This document shows positions 25,967-34,746 of a stretch of DNA of 64,000 bases, piece after piece; the stretch's first letter is position 1, and every line of letters starts with the position of its first letter. Origin of the DNA: Hyphomicrobiales bacterium. GTDB lineage: Bacteria > Pseudomonadota > Alphaproteobacteria > Rhizobiales > Rhizobiaceae. Position numbers and translations under genes: made by a program. The DNA lies in the NCBI GenBank assembly GCA_900472675.1, contig UCJA01000017.1:1-64000 (forward strand), in the 5' to 3' direction. The notes beneath the pieces were generated by a model. It saw only the letters and a program-made list of their open reading frames with translations, had not been told where the DNA came from and made no database searches.

Positions 25967-27085
25967 ATGACATCCCAGGAAAAGGACCGCCATAGCAGAC
26001 GGCTCGGAACAGTCAGGACCGCGGCGCTGGCGACATTCGCAGCAACCGCCGTTCTCGCGGCGGCCGCGGTGCATGCCGACGACGATCCGCGCACGCGACC
26101 CCCGCTCGTGAAGACTACGGTCTCGGCCCGCAGTTCGCATTCCGCGCGCAGCTTTACAGGAACGGTCACGGCCAGGATAGAAAGCGGTCTCGGCTTCCGG
26201 GTTACCGGGAAACTCATCGAGCGGAAGGTCGACGTCGGGGAGACGATAAGGCAGGGCCAGCCGCTCCTGGCGCTCGATCCTCAGGACCTCCAGCTCGCTT
26301 TGCGGTCCAAGGAGAACGCCGTGCTCTCGGCACGTGCCATGGAGGAGAGGAGCGCTGCCGATGAGGAGCGATATCGGCGACTCCTGGGAGCGGGTGCAAT
26401 TTCCCGTCAGGCCTACGACCAGGCGAGGCAGACGCACGAAAGCGCAATGGCGGCGCTCGAAGCCGCCATTGCCGACGCCAACTATGCCCGCAACGAGACG
26501 ACATATGCGGTGCTGGTCGCCGATTCTGACGGCGTCGTGACACAGACGCTCGCAGAGCCGGGTCAGGTGGTCTCGGCAGGGCAGGTCGTCATGAAGGTGG
26601 CCCGTAGCGGCGAACGCGAGGCTTCGATAAACCTGCCTGAGACGGTCAGGCTTCCGCTCGGATTGGAGGCTACCGCAAGCGTCTATGGCGACGCCAAGAC
26701 CTACAAGGCGAGGCTGAGGCAGCTCTCCAGCGCTGCGGATCCCGGTACACGAACCTTCGAAGCCCGCTTTGTTTTGGAGGACGCCGGCAGCCTTCCTCTC
26801 GGCGCGACGGTGAAGGTCGAGATCGATATGGATGGGGAGCGGCAGAGGGCGGCCGACATGTCGGTCGTACCAGTCGGCGCCGTCTTTGACGACGGAAGCA
26901 GGACTGGGGTGTGGCTGGTGCGCGACGACGACACGGTGACGTTTTTCCCGGTGACCATCTCTCAAGTTGGCGAGGAGACCGCTCGGGTGGTGGGCGTAGA
27001 TCCTGGAACGCGTATCGTCGCGCTCGGAGCGAACTTCCTTTCGGAAGGTATGCAGGTGCGGCTATTGGAAGGAGATTCGAAATGA
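25967..27085 (+). CDS. RND efflux periplasmic adaptor
   Basis: 372 residues from ATG 25967 (AGAGGTAACAGG upstream; the frame is open earlier but without a start of quality). N-terminal membrane/signal segment (TAALATFAATAVLAAAAV), lipoyl/barrel-sandwich halves (GKLIERKVDVGETIRQGQPLLALD and YAVLVADSDGVVTQTLAEPGQVV) and a coiled-coil hairpin between them. Connects the inner-membrane RND pump to an outer-membrane channel; no channel gene is nearby. Its TGA overlaps the pump ATG (ATGA), so the two are translationally coupled. Confidence 0.9.
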   Translation: MTSQEKDRHSRRLGTVRTAALATFAATAVLAAAAVHADDDPRTRPPLVKTTVSARSSHSARSFTGTVTARIESGLGFRVTGKLIERKVDVGETIRQGQPLLALDPQDLQLALRSKENAVLSARAMEERSAADEERYRRLLGAGAISRQAYDQARQTHESAMAALEAAIADANYARNETTYAVLVADSDGVVTQTLAEPGQVVSAGQVVMKVARSGEREASINLPETVRLPLGLEATASVYGDAKTYKARLRQLSSAADPGTRTFEARFVLEDAGSLPLGATVKVEIDMDGERQRAADMSVVPVGAVFDDGSRTGVWLVRDDDTVTFFPVTISQVGEETARVVGVDPGTRIVALGANFLSEGMQVRLLEGDSK

Positions 27086-30000
27086 GCGGATTCAACCTCT
27101 CGGCCCTGGCCGTCCGGGAAAGGGCCGTAACGCTGTTTTTCATGATCGTCATCGCGGCGGCAGGCGCTTTCGCCTTCCTCAACCTGGGACGAGCTGAGGA
27201 TCCTTCCTTCACTATCAAGCAGTTCACGGTCGCCGCGCTATGGCCGGGAGCGACCGCGCGGGAGTTGCAGGACCTGGTCGCGGAGCCTCTGGAGAAACGC
27301 CTCCAGGAGCTTCGGTACTATGACCGTGTCGAAACGATCAGTCGTCCGGGCGCCGTGTATCTCATGGTAAGCTTGCGCGACGACACGCCTCCCCAACAGG
27401 TGCCGGAGCAGTTCTACCAGGCGCGTAAGAAGATGGGGGACGAGGCGTCCAAATTGCCGTCGGGGGTTCTGGGGCCCCTGGTCAACGACGAATATTCCGA
27501 TGTGACGTTCGCGCTCTATGCATTGAAGTCCGCCGGCATGCCCCCGCGAACACTTGTTCGGGAGGGGGAGAGGCTGAGGCAGGACATACTCCATGTGCCC
27601 GGCGTCAAGAAAGTTACGATCCTCGGCGAGCAGTCCGAGAAGATCTTCGTCGAGTTCTCCTTCGCCCGACTTGCCGGGCTCGGCATCAGTCCTCGGGACA
27701 TGTTCGACGGCCTCAGGCAGCAGAACGACGTCGCGCCTGCCGGATCCGTTCAGACCAACGGACCCGAGGTATTCGTCCGCGTTGATGGAGCGTACCAGGA
27801 TCTCGAAAAGATAGCCGACACGCCGGTGGTGGCCGGCGGGCGGAGCTTCAAGCTTTCGGACGTCGCGAACGTTCGTCGCGGCTATCAGGACCCGGCGACC
27901 TATCTGATCCGTCATCAGGGGCAGCCCGCGCTTATGCTGGGCGTGGTGATGCAGGAGGGCTGGAATGGACTCGATCTAGGAAAAGCTCTCGAGGCCAAGG
28001 CGTCGCAGCTCTCCTCTGAACTTCCGGTCGGCGTGACGTTCGAAAAGGTGACGGACCAGGCAGTCAACATTGCGAGCGCCGTCGACGAGTTCATGCTCAA
28101 ATTCGTGGTGGCGCTCGGGGTCGTGCTGCTCGTGAGCCTTATGAGCCTCGGCTGGCGCAGCGGGCTGATTGTCGCGGCGGCCGTGCCTCTGACCCTCGCA
28201 GTGGTCTTCATAGTGATGGAGAGCACCGGCCGAGTGTTCGACCGGATCACGCTCGGCGCCCTCATCTTATCGCTTGGGCTGCTCGTCGACGACGCGATCA
28301 TCGCCATCGAGATCATGGTGGTGAAGCTCGAGGAAGGCATGGACCGCGTTGCCGCCGCCGCGTACGCCTGGAACACGACCGCTGCACCGATGCTTTCGGG
28401 CACGCTTGTAACGATCATCGGGCTGATGCCGGTGGGATTTGCGCAGTCGAGCGCCGGCGAATATGCGGGGAACATTTTCTGGATCGTAGGATTCGCCCTC
28501 ATCGCGTCGTGGCTGGTGGCCGTGACCTTCACTCCGTATCTCGGCGTCAAGATGTTACCCAACATCGCGCCGCCGCAGGGAGCTCACCACGATCCGTACG
28601 ACACTCCCAACTACAGGAGGCTGCGCGGCCTGATCGAATGGTCGGTGAGGCACAAGTTCGCAGTGGCCGGGGTCGTCCTCGTCCTGTTAGCCGGCGCCGG
28701 GGTTGGCATGTCGGCCGTGAAGAAGCAGTTCTTCCCGACCTCGGACAGGCCGGAAGTTCTTGTGGAGGTGCAGATGCCGGAGGGCAGCAGCATCGAGGCG
28801 ACCAACGAGGCGGTCAAGAAGCTGGAAGCCTACGTCAGGCAGCAGCCCGAATCCCTGATCGTCAGCTCCTACGTCGGCCAGGGCGCGCCTAGGTTCTTCT
28901 TCTCTTACGCGCCCGAGCTTCCCGATCCGTCCTTTGCGAAGATGGTGGTCCTTACGGCCGACGCCGAGGCGAGGGAAAACCTTAAGCACAGGCTTCGCGA
29001 GAAGATCTCCGAAGGACTCGTTCCGGAGGCTCGGCTGCGGGTGTCTCAGCTTGTCTTCGGCCCGTATTCGCCCTACCCGGTGGCGTTCAGGGTGATGGGG
29101 CGGTCGCCGGACAAGGTGATGCAGATCGCCGACCAGGTTTTGGACGTGATGAAGGCTAATCCTCACACGAGGACCGCGAACAAGGACTGGGGAGAGCGCT
29201 CGCCGACGGTTCGGTTCATGTTCGACCAGGAACGTCTCAAGCTTATAGGTCTTTCGCCCAGCCAGGCGGCACAGCAGCTTCAGTTCCTTCTATCGGGAGT
29301 AGCCGTGACTTCGTTGCGCGAGAACATCCGGTCGGTCGAGGTGGTCGCCCGCAGTGAAGGGAACGAACGCCTGGATCCGTCGAGGCTAGGGGACTTCACC
29401 CTCGCGGCTCCGGACGGCAAGATGATCCCGCTCGACCAGATCGGCACCACGCAGGTCGTGATGGAGGAGCCCCTGGCAAAAAGAAGGGACAGGACGCCGA
29501 CCGTGATGGTCCGCAGCGACGTCCAGGAGGGACTGCAGCCGCCCGACGTTTCGGCGGAGGTTTGGCAGGCGCTCGCTCCGCTGGTTCAGAAGCTTCCTGC
29601 CGGCTACCGGGTGGAGGTCGCGGCCGACGTAGAGGAGTCGGCGAAGGCCAACGTGGCGCTCGCCAAGGTCTTTCCGATCATGATCGCGCTCACGATGCTC
29701 GTGATCATGTTGCAGGTGAGGTCCTTCTCGACCATGTTCATGGTCCTTCTGACGGCGCCGCTGGGTCTGCTCGGGGCCGTTCCCACGCTGTTGCTGTTCC
29801 ATCAGCCATTCGGCTTCAACGCGATCCTCGCGCTAATCGGGCTGTCGGGAATCCTGATGCGCAACACCCTTATTCTGGTGGAGCAGATCAAGAGCAACCA
29901 CGCATCAGGCCTCGACCTGTATCACTCCGTAGTCGAGGCCACGGTACAGCGCTCGCGTCCCGTGATCCTGACGGCGCTTGCGGCGGTGTTCGCCTTCATC

Positions 30001-30192
30001 CCGCTCACTCACTCCGTATTTTGGGGGTCGCTTGCGTACACCCTCATCGGTGGTACCGCCGTCGGCACGGTCATCATCCTCGTGTTCCTGCCCGCTCTCT
30101 ACGCTATCTGGTACAGGGTGCAGAAGACGGATGCGGCGCGCGACCAAAAGCACGGACCGCAGCGGACGGACCTGGCAGAGGCGGCAGAATAG
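27082..30192 (+). CDS. RND-family efflux pump permease
   Basis: 1036 residues from ATG 27082, overlapping the adaptor stop by 4 bp and preceded by GGAG. Full-length RND organisation: TM1 near the N-terminus (VTLFFMIVIAAAGAFAFLNL), first large periplasmic loop, TM2-6, TM7, second loop, TM8-12. Proton-relay acidic pair in TM4 (LGLLVDDAIIAIE). The C-terminal SGILMRNTLILVEQIK is typical. A proton-driven exporter of hydrophobic compounds, working as a trimer with the adaptor. Arg codon AGG is used freely here, unlike in groEL. Confidence 0.93.
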   Translation: MSGFNLSALAVRERAVTLFFMIVIAAAGAFAFLNLGRAEDPSFTIKQFTVAALWPGATARELQDLVAEPLEKRLQELRYYDRVETISRPGAVYLMVSLRDDTPPQQVPEQFYQARKKMGDEASKLPSGVLGPLVNDEYSDVTFALYALKSAGMPPRTLVREGERLRQDILHVPGVKKVTILGEQSEKIFVEFSFARLAGLGISPRDMFDGLRQQNDVAPAGSVQTNGPEVFVRVDGAYQDLEKIADTPVVAGGRSFKLSDVANVRRGYQDPATYLIRHQGQPALMLGVVMQEGWNGLDLGKALEAKASQLSSELPVGVTFEKVTDQAVNIASAVDEFMLKFVVALGVVLLVSLMSLGWRSGLIVAAAVPLTLAVVFIVMESTGRVFDRITLGALILSLGLLVDDAIIAIEIMVVKLEEGMDRVAAAAYAWNTTAAPMLSGTLVTIIGLMPVGFAQSSAGEYAGNIFWIVGFALIASWLVAVTFTPYLGVKMLPNIAPPQGAHHDPYDTPNYRRLRGLIEWSVRHKFAVAGVVLVLLAGAGVGMSAVKKQFFPTSDRPEVLVEVQMPEGSSIEATNEAVKKLEAYVRQQPESLIVSSYVGQGAPRFFFSYAPELPDPSFAKMVVLTADAEARENLKHRLREKISEGLVPEARLRVSQLVFGPYSPYPVAFRVMGRSPDKVMQIADQVLDVMKANPHTRTANKDWGERSPTVRFMFDQERLKLIGLSPSQAAQQLQFLLSGVAVTSLRENIRSVEVVARSEGNERLDPSRLGDFTLAAPDGKMIPLDQIGTTQVVMEEPLAKRRDRTPTVMVRSDVQEGLQPPDVSAEVWQALAPLVQKLPAGYRVEVAADVEESAKANVALAKVFPIMIALTMLVIMLQVRSFSTMFMVLLTAPLGLLGAVPTLLLFHQPFGFNAILALIGLSGILMRNTLILVEQIKSNHASGLDLYHSVVEATVQRSRPVILTALAAVFAFIPLTHSVFWGSLAYTLIGGTAVGTVIILVFLPALYAIWYRVQKTDAARDQKHGPQRTDLAEAAE

Positions 30193-30280
30193 CGGCGTCC
30201 TTAGACAGCGAGCGGCCGCTGCCCTGGCGGCGGTCGCCCGTCGTTCGAGGCGCGCGCTGAGGGCGGGCGTGCGTTCGCGG

Positions 30281-31234
30281 CTAGGACTGTTGGCCCGGCC
30301 GTCCTGCCGTCCTCGCAATCCGCCGCAGGCTCTGCGGCGGGTGGCCCAGCGTCCTAAGGAAGGCCCGCCGCATCCTCTCCGCGTCTGCGAACCCCGTCTC
30401 GGTTGCGACAACTGCCATCGGATGCCGAGACATTTCTATCATTACCCTTGCAGCTTCAACGCGAAGCCTTTCGACCGCCCTGGCGGGCGTCTGCCCGGTC
30501 TCCGCGCGGAACGTGCGACTAAACTGTCGCGGGCTCAGAGAGACGGCCTCGGCAAGCCGCTCGACCGGAAGCGGCCCCGAGAGGTTTTCGCGCGCGAACG
30601 AAACGGCCCTACGAATTCGGTCCGACCTGGGCGCCAGCGCGAGCAGTGCCGAGTGCTGGCTGTCGCTTCCGCTTCGCCGGTGGTATAGCACCAGCTTGCT
30701 GGCGACGCTGCCGGCTACCTCCCGCCCGTGGTCGCTTTCGACCATGGCCAGCGCCAGGTCCGTTCCAGCCGACATGCCCGCCGACGTCCAAACCGGGCCG
30801 TCGACCACGAAGATGCGGTCCGGCTCCAACGCGACATCCGGGAACCGCTCCCCAAGCTCGCCCGACACCATCCAGTGGGTGGTGCAGCGCCGTCCCCGCA
30901 GGAGACCCGCCTGGGCTAGGACGAACGTCCCCGTGCAGATTCCTCCGATCCTACGAAATCTTTCACCCGATCGGGCTAGCCACTCCAGAAGCGGCGCCGG
31001 CAGGGTCGGGACTTCCATCCCGCCTGCCACCAGCACCGTATCAAAGGCGCACTCCGAAATTCTCTGCGAACCGATCGTGAAGCCTGCGGAGCTGCGCACG
31101 GGGCCTCCCGACCACGAGAGCGTCTCGATCTCGTATGCAGGTTCGGCACCGGCCTGGTTCGCCAGCTCGAAAACGGACAGCGCCTCCAGGCTCATCGTCT
31201 GGAAGTCCGGGTATATGAGCAGTGCGATTTTCAT
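30281..31234 (-). CDS. GlxA-family AraC regulator (DJ-1/PfpI + HTH)
   Basis: 317 residues with DJ-1/PfpI N-terminal half (GGICTGTFVLAQAGLLRGRR, CTTHWMVSGELGERFPD) and AraC double HTH (PVERLAEAVSLSPRQFSRTF and ETGFADAERMRRAFLRTLG). Convergent with the RND pump and divergent from the small-ORF/242-residue/SnoaL operon starting at 31343, its likely target. Third protein of this type in the window. Confidence 0.9.
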   Translation of the reverse strand: MKIALLIYPDFQTMSLEALSVFELANQAGAEPAYEIETLSWSGGPVRSSAGFTIGSQRISECAFDTVLVAGGMEVPTLPAPLLEWLARSGERFRRIGGICTGTFVLAQAGLLRGRRCTTHWMVSGELGERFPDVALEPDRIFVVDGPVWTSAGMSAGTDLALAMVESDHGREVAGSVASKLVLYHRRSGSDSQHSALLALAPRSDRIRRAVSFARENLSGPLPVERLAEAVSLSPRQFSRTFRAETGQTPARAVERLRVEAARVMIEMSRHPMAVVATETGFADAERMRRAFLRTLGHPPQSLRRIARTAGRPGQQS

Positions 31235-31342
31235 GCCTGAACCTCGTCCTGAAAGGTTGGATTAACGTCATTTGAGACGCGGGGTCTTGTCCCTAACCTT
31301 GCGCAACAGGCGTCGCCTGACGCCGTTACCGCAGGAGACAAG

Positions 31343-31468
31343 ATGACAAGAGAATTTTTCGTCCCGACGGCCAAGCCATCGATCGAGCGGCACCCGATGC
31401 GCCGGAACAGGTTCGCGGAGACAACCGGCGTCGACACGACCACTTGTACCGTGGGAGGCCGCGCGTGA
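31343..31468 (+). CDS. 41-residue leader-like ORF coupled to next gene
   Basis: A small frame with a good ribosome site (GGAGACAAG directly before ATG) that encodes 41 residues (MTREFFVPTAKPSIERHPMR at the start) and ends in a GTGA overlap with the next gene. It is too short for a known domain. It may be a truncated gene, a translational-coupling leader or a genuine small protein. The first gene position in the operon and the overlap argue it is translated. Confidence 0.45.
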   Translation: MTREFFVPTAKPSIERHPMRRNRFAETTGVDTTTCTVGGRA

Positions 31469-32193
31469 ACGACCTTCTTTCCCTTGCTCTCGATGCGCAC
31501 GGCGAGCTGTCCCGATGGAGGACGGTCAACTCCATCTCGGCCAGGATCGACGTTGGAGGCCTCCTGTTCGAATGGAAAGGCGTCGCGGGTCTGTTCTCGG
31601 ACAAGAAGGTGTTTGCGGACACGGGGCGGCAGCGGCTGGTCGTGGACGACATCGGCGGCGGCAGCCTCGTCTACACTCCGGAAAGGGTCTGGATCGAGGA
31701 CAACGTCGGGCGCGTGCTTGATGAACGCGTCGATCCAGCCCGTGCGTTCGAGGGACATCTGCAGGACACTCGCTGGGACGTCTTCCACGCGGCCGTCTTC
31801 AACGGTCGCGCCCTGTGGACGTACCTCACCCAGCCGTTTCTCTACGCCGAGCCAGGATTCGAGGTTGAGGAGGTCGAGCCCTTGCAGGAGGACTGGGAGG
31901 TCTGGAGAAGCCTGCTCGTCAAGTTTCCTGAAACGGTGGCGAGCCACACGAGGAGCCAGATCACGCGTATCGGTCCCGACGGGCTCATACGTAGGCACGA
32001 CTACGCGGTCGACCTGCTTGGAGGCGCTTCGGGAATGAACTACGCGAGCGAGTATCGCGAGATCGACGGTATCATGATGCCAACCCGGAGGCGGGTGTAT
32101 CCACAGGGCGTCCAGCGCCCCGACGGCCCGCTTCTGGTCACGATCGATCTGGCCGACGTCGTTCTCGATCATTGGGAGGACAGGTCGCGATGA
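31465..32193 (+). CDS. hypothetical protein of GlxA-controlled operon
   Basis: 242 residues from GTG 31465, which overlaps the stop of the small ORF and has GGGAGG upstream. No family recognised. Beta-rich composition with regularly spaced aromatic residues (NSISARIDVGGLLFEWKG, RWDVFHAAVFNGRALWTYL), which suggests a lipocalin-like or outer-membrane-lipoprotein-like barrel without a signal peptide. Its TGA overlaps the following ATG (ATGA). Sits in a three-gene coupled operon with a SnoaL-like protein, divergent from a GlxA-type regulator. Confidence 0.75.
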   Translation: MNDLLSLALDAHGELSRWRTVNSISARIDVGGLLFEWKGVAGLFSDKKVFADTGRQRLVVDDIGGGSLVYTPERVWIEDNVGRVLDERVDPARAFEGHLQDTRWDVFHAAVFNGRALWTYLTQPFLYAEPGFEVEEVEPLQEDWEVWRSLLVKFPETVASHTRSQITRIGPDGLIRRHDYAVDLLGGASGMNYASEYREIDGIMMPTRRRVYPQGVQRPDGPLLVTIDLADVVLDHWEDRSR

Positions 32194-32597
32194 ATAGGGA
32201 GACAGACGGCAGGACCGTTGCGTTGGAGGCGCTCGATCTTCTGTTCAATCGTCGCGACTTCGCGGCAGCGGCCAAAAGGTGGTCTTCGAACTATGTCCAG
32301 CATAGTCGTCTTGTTCCTGGCGGAAGAGAAGGCCTCTTCGACCTCGTGCGCGGCCTGCCCGACGGGGCACGGTACGAGTCCGGAACTGCAATGACGGACG
32401 GGGAGTACGTGATGATCCACGGACGCTACTCGGTTCCCGGACGACGGGCGCTCGTAGCGATGGACATGTTCCGCGTTCGCGATGGCTTGCTGGTCGAGCA
32501 CTGGGATGTTGTACAGGAGGAGGCAACTGCGGATGAATCCGCAGGGGGGCACCCGATGTTCGGAGATCGATTTGCCGCAGAGGGCGCGACGTCATAA
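32190..32597 (+). CDS. SnoaL-like (NTF2-fold) protein
   Basis: 135 residues, start ATG 32190 overlapping the previous stop by 4 bp. SnoaL/NTF2 pattern: ALEALDLLFNRRDFAAAAKRW, NYVQHSRLVPGGREGLFDLV, then AMDMFRVRDGLLVEHWDVVQE, a strand typical of the predicted SnoaL-like aldol-condensation-enzyme group. Function in this operon unknown; third NTF2-fold gene in the window, but distinct from the paralogous pair at 21.9 and 33.6 kb. Confidence 0.85.
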   Translation: MNRETDGRTVALEALDLLFNRRDFAAAAKRWSSNYVQHSRLVPGGREGLFDLVRGLPDGARYESGTAMTDGEYVMIHGRYSVPGRRALVAMDMFRVRDGLLVEHWDVVQEEATADESAGGHPMFGDRFAAEGATS

Positions 32598-32627
32598 ACG
32601 GCGCGCCTGTTTTAACGCTTCCAGGTA

Positions 32628-33365
32628 TTAGGCCGGGAGCAGCCCGGCCAGTTGCGCCTGAAGACCCTTCGGATCGGATTCGTATGCAGAGGCAGCGCCT
32701 CTGGAGAGGGCGCCGGGGAAGACCTCCGTCTCTCCGGCCTCGACCGCGTCGAGCATGTCGGATGCCGCTTCTTGCGGCGCGACCTTCTCCTGATCGGTCC
32801 AGGCGCCCATCGCAGTGTCCACCTGTACCGGCATCGCGCCGACAACGAGCGTTCCCTGGGCGGCGAGCTCCGCGCGGATGGTCCGCGTGAGGGAGAGGGC
32901 GGCCGCCTTGGACGCCGAATAGGTTCCCATAAGCGGCAGGGTGACCAACGAAAGGAAGGATAGCACGTTGAGGATCGCTCCGCCGCCGGCGGACGCCAGG
33001 ACGGGAGCGAAGCTGCGGGAAACCTGCAGTGGACCGAAGTAGTTGACCTCCATCTCGCGACGCGCGTCTTCTACATCGGCGGCTGAGAGTGCGCCCTTTT
33101 CCGCGCAGAATCCGGCATTGTTTATGACCAACGTGACGTCCTTGGCGACCGTGGCGGCGGCCGAGACGCTTGCCGGGCTGGAGACGTCTAGCGGCAGTGC
33201 CACGACGACTCCGCCGAACCTCTCTACCAGATGCTCGACCGTTTTGGGATCACGTGCGGCCGCGTACACTTTCAGCGCCTTTCGGGCCACAAGCTCAGTG
33301 ATCAGGGCCTTGCCGATGCCGCCGCTGGCGCCAGTGACAAGTGCCACGGAACTTTCGATCTTCAT
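32628..33365 (-). CDS. short-chain dehydrogenase/reductase
   Basis: 245 residues from ATG 33365, preceded by GGAG; the upstream in-frame ATG lies against operator C. Cofactor motif TGASGGIGKAL, NNAGFCAEKG, YSASKAAALSL (Tyr-x3-Lys). NAD(P)-dependent oxidoreductase, cytoplasmic, substrate unknown. Divergent from the NTF2-like gene at 33584, the same SDR plus NTF2-like pairing as at 21-22.5 kb, but here split onto opposite strands with one operator each. Confidence 0.92.
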   Translation of the reverse strand: MKIESSVALVTGASGGIGKALITELVARKALKVYAAARDPKTVEHLVERFGGVVVALPLDVSSPASVSAAATVAKDVTLVINNAGFCAEKGALSAADVEDARREMEVNYFGPLQVSRSFAPVLASAGGGAILNVLSFLSLVTLPLMGTYSASKAAALSLTRTIRAELAAQGTLVVGAMPVQVDTAMGAWTDQEKVAPQEAASDMLDAVEAGETEVFPGALSRGAASAYESDPKGLQAQLAGLLPA

Positions 33366-33380
33366 TGTAAACTCCATAGA

Positions 33381-33394
33381 TGTGCATATACACA
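33381..33394. promoter_or_regulatory. TGTGTA-N2-TACACA operator C
   Basis: TGTGCATATACACA, one mismatch from a perfect palindrome, 15 bp before the SDR ATG. Confidence 0.7.
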
Positions 33395-33551
33395 TGACTA
33401 TGTACTCGTTTCTCATTCACGGGTCGAGAGGTTTCTTTGAAGTCGCTCGCGGGGCCGTCATCTGTGAAGCCGTCGGTTGCACGGTCGGAGTGGGCAGTTG
33501 CTTTATTCGGATGGCCGTCGGCCTTGACTGTTCCGTCCGAATGTCCCTAAC

Positions 33552-33565
33552 TGTGTAACTACACA
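33552..33565. promoter_or_regulatory. TGTGTA-N2-TACACA operator D
   Basis: TGTGTAACTACACA with perfect 6-bp arms, 18 bp before the NTF2-like ATG and just upstream of its AGGAG. The flanks (CTAACTGTGTAA, ACACATATA) match operator A almost exactly. Confidence 0.75.
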
Positions 33566-33583
33566 TATATAGGAGTATGAGGC

Positions 33584-34090
33584 ATGACTGACGTTGTAAA
33601 AGGTAGGAGCGGGGGACTTAGGGTCGATGCGGACGCAAGGGGAGAGGTGATCAATTTCGTCAACCGGATCAACTTCCTCTTCGATCGCTGGGAGCCGCAG
33701 GCGCTGCTAGACGCTTTCACCGATGACGTTGTAGTTGACCATCCGCTGGGCCGAAGTGTCGGCCGCGAACAGCTCCGGATGTTCTTGGCGGATTACGAGC
33801 CTATCACGCGCGGGGTTAGGCGACACAACTGCAATCACGTTGTCGAGGCGCTCGAAGACGGAGGCCTGCGAGTGACCTACTACATCCTGCTTGTCAGGAT
33901 TGCCCCGGCTTCGGCCGCGGAAACCCTAAAGAGTGAACCGATGACCATCATGCACTATGAGCGAGATCTTCCGAAGCTGATCTCCTACGCGATGGTGACC
34001 GACACGCTCGCACGTCGCCCCGACGGGAGCCTGGGCGTCAAGCACAAGCTCGTCGAGAACGTCGCAGAGGACGTCGCCTTCCATTTCTGA
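33584..34090 (+). CDS. NTF2/SnoaL-like protein, paralogue 2
   Basis: 168 residues, ATG preceded by AGGAGTATGAGGC. NTF2-like fold: VINFVNRINFLFDRWEPQAL, VVVDHPLGRSVGREQLRMFL, RVTYYILLVRI. It aligns along most of its length with the protein at 21938-22486 (FVNRxNxLFxxWxxxxxxDAF; RHxxNHxVxxxxDGxxVxYxxLLVR), so the two are paralogues. Both start 18-37 bp after the same operator, which implies shared control. Ligand or reaction unknown. Confidence 0.82.
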   Translation: MTDVVKGRSGGLRVDADARGEVINFVNRINFLFDRWEPQALLDAFTDDVVVDHPLGRSVGREQLRMFLADYEPITRGVRRHNCNHVVEALEDGGLRVTYYILLVRIAPASAAETLKSEPMTIMHYERDLPKLISYAMVTDTLARRPDGSLGVKHKLVENVAEDVAFHF

Positions 34091-34230
34091 ATTGCCGGTT
34101 CTGCCGCGGCGGGGAAATAGGGTCTCTCGATCCCCGCCTTCACGGAACGCTCGGGCGCCGGGGTGGCCGCTTTTTAGAAAGTGGAAGCAGCGGATCCTGA
34201 GGCTCGGGGCGCGGCGCGTCCCAAGGAACG

Positions 34231-34258
34231 GTCGGCGCGCTCGTGCGGGCGCGCCGAC
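34231..34258. terminator. bidirectional hairpin between NTF2-like gene and cynS
   Basis: Perfect 10-bp GC stem GTCGGCGCGC / GCGCGCCGAC with an 8-nt loop, between the convergent 3' ends. Confidence 0.65.
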
Positions 34259-34263
34259 GGTTG

Positions 34264-34746
34264 TCAGGGCTCCCTGTAGCCGAATTGCTGCTCTTCCTGT
34301 TCCACGCCGTAGTAGCGGTACGGTAGGAATTTTCCTGAGAGCGTCATCTGCACACGGTCTCCGTTTTCGTGGGCGAGGCGTTCGATCCGCATGTCGAAGT
34401 CGATCGCTGACATGATCCCGTCCCCGAACTCCTCCTCGATCAGCGCCTTCCAGGCGAGGCCGTTTACCATCACCATTTCGTAGAAGCGGTAGATCAATGG
34501 ATCGGACGGTGGCATTTGCATTCCCCGATGGGGCACCTCGTTAAGGAGTCGCTCCTCAGCCGGATCGAGACCGAACAGGGTCGCCGCCGTCGCGGCCAGC
34601 GGCTTCGTAAGCTTCATCTGGCCCAGGATCGCCCCGACGACCAGAACAGGAGACATGCCGCCGATCGCGTCGCAGACGTGCTTCCAGCTCCAGCCGTTTT
34701 TCCGCTTGATGTCGAGCAGCTTCTCGGTGAGGTCATCTCGTCTCAT
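34264..34746 (-). CDS. cynS: cyanase (cyanate hydratase)
   Basis: 160 residues, family length 156. Converts cyanate plus bicarbonate to ammonia and CO2 via carbamate, as a cytosolic decamer. The N-terminal HTH-like domain (SWKHVCDAIGGMSPVLVVGAILGQ) and the catalytic C-terminal domain are intact. The conserved catalytic Arg, Glu and Ser are visible as Arg87 and Glu90 in IYRFYEMV and Ser113 in GDGIMSAIDF. Start ATG 34746 overlaps the preceding cysteine-hydrolase gene by 14 bp, so the two are coupled. No carbonic anhydrase (cynT) or cynR is adjacent, unlike the E. coli operon. Confidence 0.95.
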   Translation of the reverse strand: MRRDDLTEKLLDIKRKNGWSWKHVCDAIGGMSPVLVVGAILGQMKLTKPLAATAATLFGLDPAEERLLNEVPHRGMQMPPSDPLIYRFYEMVMVNGLAWKALIEEEFGDGIMSAIDFDMRIERLAHENGDRVQMTLSGKFLPYRYYGVEQEEQQFGYREP

